From: Bdellovibrionales bacterium
GTDB lineage: Bacteria; Bdellovibrionota; JAFGOL01
Direction: 5' to 3'
NCBI GenBank assembly: GCA_022710165.1
Contig: JAKLHL010000101.1
Span: 1-5,783 of the forward strand
DNA: 5,783 nucleotides
A model generated the notes under the pieces. That model was not told the DNA's origin, made no database searches, and saw only the letters and a list, made by a program, of their open reading frames with translations. This document shows positions 3,753-5,783 of the stretch, one piece after another (position 1 is the first letter of the stretch; the number at the start of each line of letters is the position of its first letter). The translations under genes were made by a program, and so were the position numbers.

Positions 3753-5783
3753 ATGGCTTATTGTGTGAGAACATTAAAGCGGGCGGGTCTTTTTTTCTCT
3801 TTTTTAGCGTTACTCCTCTGCTCAAATCAGGCAATTTTTGCATCAAGCGAAAATGATATTCCATTCGGCTACGATCCCATGATGGATGATCCGGAAGAAA
3901 AATTAAGTGTAGAAGAAAGGGTAAAAAGACAAGTCCAAGAGTTCCTGCTCAGCGTCAGGGAAACCATACCAGAAAATAAAGAACACGAAGCCTTCTACAA
4001 GAGGGTATATCTTTTCACAACTAAATTCGAGACATATCTAACAAGATACTACAAGGCTGTGGACATCATGGAACCCATGGTGTTCGAGACGGACAACCTT
4101 GGGCTTCAGAACCAGATATTGAAAGAGAACCTTGGATATGACGCAAGGGACCTGGCTAATGAATTGAACGTTCTTACAGAAATATTAAATTACGATATAG
4201 CTCAGGACATAGACCTCTATTACAAGGCCACCAGCCTTGAAGAATTAAGAAAGGGCCTTGATCCGATAAAAGAGAGCTATGAAGCAAAGAGCTTGAAAGA
4301 CGTAGTTAAAGAGGCTAGTACCGAGCTTGAAAGTTATAGGAAAGCCTGGAGCGATTATGCTAATAAAGTCGCTGAATCTAAAGCAAAACTTAGCGGAAAG
4401 GCCAGAAAGTTCGTTAACCTTGCGAACACAGAAGCAGAAATAGGGCTAGAATTCAAGGGCGTAAAAGGCCTTCCTCAGATGATACTTTTCGAAGAGATTC
4501 TCTCTTACACACTTCAAGACAGGGAAGAAAAGGTAGGAAGGATAAGGGACAAGGGAATAAAGGGCAATCTTGTGTTCATAGAGGCTCTGGCCAATATAGA
4601 GACGGACCAGAACCTTACTGAAAAAGAGAGGACAAGAAAAACCAAAGCAGCAAAATCATACATAGCCGACGTCATTAATAAAGAAAGAATGGATTCGCAA
4701 AACATAAAAAAGATGATGTCAAAGAGCTATATGGTGAAGGCCCATGCTGGTTCCGCTGTTAACATGTACTTTGCGATAGTAGCAAAGGACCTTTTCAACG
4801 TCGCTACGAACGGCAGGTTCCTTACAGAGGAACAAAGGGCCATCTATGTTGAGAAGAAAGATGACAAAGTCGTCTATAAATATACTTTCAGGGAATTCTG
4901 GTACGATACATTCAACAGATATTTGAATCCCACACAAAAAGAGTTCTATCAAACCCACATACCTTTTGCTTCTTTCGTTATAGGTGCAGAGGCCTACAGG
5001 GCCATACCAGCCCCTAATTTTGTTAACAAGCTCTATAAATTCTGTGACAGGGGAATGTGGGGCTACGGCGGTAAAATGCTCAGGGGCTTCATGGGGTATA
5101 CGTTCTCCATGGGCATAGGTTCTAAGCTTTCAGAAGTGGTCGGCAGTACCATGATGTTCTGGGAAGAACTTAACTCAGAGGACCCAACAGTAAGGGGTAT
5201 TGCACAGGAATTGGTCTCAAAGAACGTCTTTGACATTAAGGCCTGGGCCGGTACTGCAAAATTCGTGACAGCTTTTGGTCTCACCGATCTTGCAATGCAG
5301 GGCTTTATAGTTAAACCAATTAGATTTACGTCCATGTACCTGAAGATGAAGAAAATGAACAAGACAAGGTGCAAGTGGCTGTACAACGATATAAAGAATT
5401 TTGGAAGACAAAATCAGCTTAATAAACCATGGTATGAGAGTGGTGTTCCTAAGTTCACTCTCTCGTTGTTAAGGAATTCAACCGTGTTCATCGGCGCCCA
5501 GTTCGTTGAGAATTATCTTTTGGACAGCTGGTTCATGAAAGGGACCATAGATAAATATAACGAAGAAGTTAATGCCCTCTATGAACAGCTCTTTGATGCA
5601 GAATTAGAGATGATGACACAAAGCCTTTTAGACGCAGAAGTGTATGACAGAATGGCCGGCCCTGATTCCGAGGAAAGGTTAAACGAGGTGTTGGATAAAC
5701 TTGATGGTTATATGATCCTTGAAAAGATAGTTGCAGGTATGAAGAGCGACTATAAGGCTGAAACTAAAAAATGTCTGGACCTT
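3753..5783 (+). CDS. Large exported, mainly helical protein of unknown family, C-terminus beyond the window
   Basis: I do not recognise this family. The frame is open for 677 codons to the right edge, with no stop. The N-terminus is a classical Sec signal peptide: basic RTLKR (6-10), a hydrophobic core (about 11-22) and a probable cleavage after AIFA (residue 30) before SSEND. Cys23 is preceded by LLL, not a proper lipobox, so a soluble periplasmic or secreted protein is likelier than a lipoprotein. Residues 45-330 are highly charged and look almost wholly helical, with coiled-coil-like stretches around 160-225 and 285-325. From about 395 to 600 the chain is richer in aromatics, Gly and Met (for example GMWGYGGKMLRGFMGYTF near 434-451), with amphipathic rather than clear membrane segments. 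About 600-677 returns to acidic helix. There is no catalytic motif that I can name. The ATG at 3753 is the first start after the stop at 3675-3677 and begins the signal peptide. The gene stands alone here; a downstream partner cannot be seen. Confidence 0.85.
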   Translation, partial: MAYCVRTLKRAGLFFSFLALLLCSNQAIFASSENDIPFGYDPMMDDPEEKLSVEERVKRQVQEFLLSVRETIPENKEHEAFYKRVYLFTTKFETYLTRYYKAVDIMEPMVFETDNLGLQNQILKENLGYDARDLANELNVLTEILNYDIAQDIDLYYKATSLEELRKGLDPIKESYEAKSLKDVVKEASTELESYRKAWSDYANKVAESKAKLSGKARKFVNLANTEAEIGLEFKGVKGLPQMILFEEILSYTLQDREEKVGRIRDKGIKGNLVFIEALANIETDQNLTEKERTRKTKAAKSYIADVINKERMDSQNIKKMMSKSYMVKAHAGSAVNMYFAIVAKDLFNVATNGRFLTEEQRAIYVEKKDDKVVYKYTFREFWYDTFNRYLNPTQKEFYQTHIPFASFVIGAEAYRAIPAPNFVNKLYKFCDRGMWGYGGKMLRGFMGYTFSMGIGSKLSEVVGSTMMFWEELNSEDPTVRGIAQELVSKNVFDIKAWAGTAKFVTAFGLTDLAMQGFIVKPIRFTSMYLKMKKMNKTRCKWLYNDIKNFGRQNQLNKPWYESGVPKFTLSLLRNSTVFIGAQFVENYLLDSWFMKGTIDKYNEEVNALYEQLFDAELEMMTQSLLDAEVYDRMAGPDSEERLNEVLDKLDGYMILEKIVAGMKSDYKAETKKCLDL

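Noticed and set aside
3790..3805. T7 and T6 runs in the signal peptide region, possible phase-variation tract
   Set aside because: They encode Leu-Phe-Phe-Ser-Phe-Leu of a normal hydrophobic core, are interrupted, and are short; no evidence of slippage.
3772..3823. Lipoprotein signal at Cys23 of the exported protein
   Set aside because: The residue before Cys is Leu and the preceding residues are Leu-Leu; a lipobox needs a small residue (Gly, Ala or Ser) there. A standard signal peptidase I site after residue 30 fits better.
3581..3856. Plus-strand open frame of 91 codons across the spacer and into the exported-protein gene
   Set aside because: It overlaps the signal-peptide region in another frame, has mixed composition across the A/T-rich spacer, and shows no domain.
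5063..5411. Minus-strand open frames near the right edge
   Set aside because: They are antisense to the continuous exported-protein frame and contain no recognisable domain.

Overview
The window looks like a stretch of bacterial chromosome of moderate G+C, with heavy use of ATA (Ile) and AGG/AGA (Arg) codons. The gene set is a KtrB-type K+ channel, a cobalamin-binding-domain radical SAM protein, a single-RRM RNA-binding protein, a short release-factor-like protein and a long exported protein of unknown family. This would suit an uncultured lineage such as Omnitrophota or a relative. That placement is a low-confidence impression, because no rRNA or marker gene is present. There are no tRNAs, rRNAs, CRISPR arrays or recognisable mobile elements.

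Layout. 1-1278 (minus strand) is most of a ktrB/trkH-family potassium-uptake subunit, cut at the left edge just before its C-terminus. A short divergent spacer (1279-1373) separates it from a radical SAM gene (1374-2735, plus strand, TTG start), whose end carries a weak hairpin-plus-T-tract. 2736-2874 is a leader with a hairpin and a strong Shine-Dalgarno for an RRM protein (2875-3171). A strong intrinsic terminator follows (3196-3229), and a good promoter overlaps it and starts almost at the ATG of the next gene, a GGQ release-factor-like ribosome-rescue protein (3246-3596). 3597-3752 is non-coding and holds alternating TTGACA/TGTCAA repeats, a plausible promoter and a short direct repeat. 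3753 to the right edge is a long open frame with a signal peptide and a mostly helical body of no family I recognise.

How the parts relate. The genes look independently transcribed and not part of one pathway: each has its own promoter-like element or leader. The RRM protein and the release-factor-like protein both act on RNA or the ribosome, but a strong terminator separates them. The most unusual feature is regulatory. Three of the five genes (ktrB, radical SAM, release-factor-like) have a -10-like hexamer ending 8-9 nt before the start codon and no clear Shine-Dalgarno, which suggests leaderless transcripts. The RRM gene, by contrast, has a textbook Shine-Dalgarno and a structured leader.

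I found no convincing multi-gene novel system. The best candidates for novelty are the unknown exported protein, the leaderless-start pattern, the terminator/promoter overlap at 3196-3237 and the TTGAC half-site cluster at 3582-3609.
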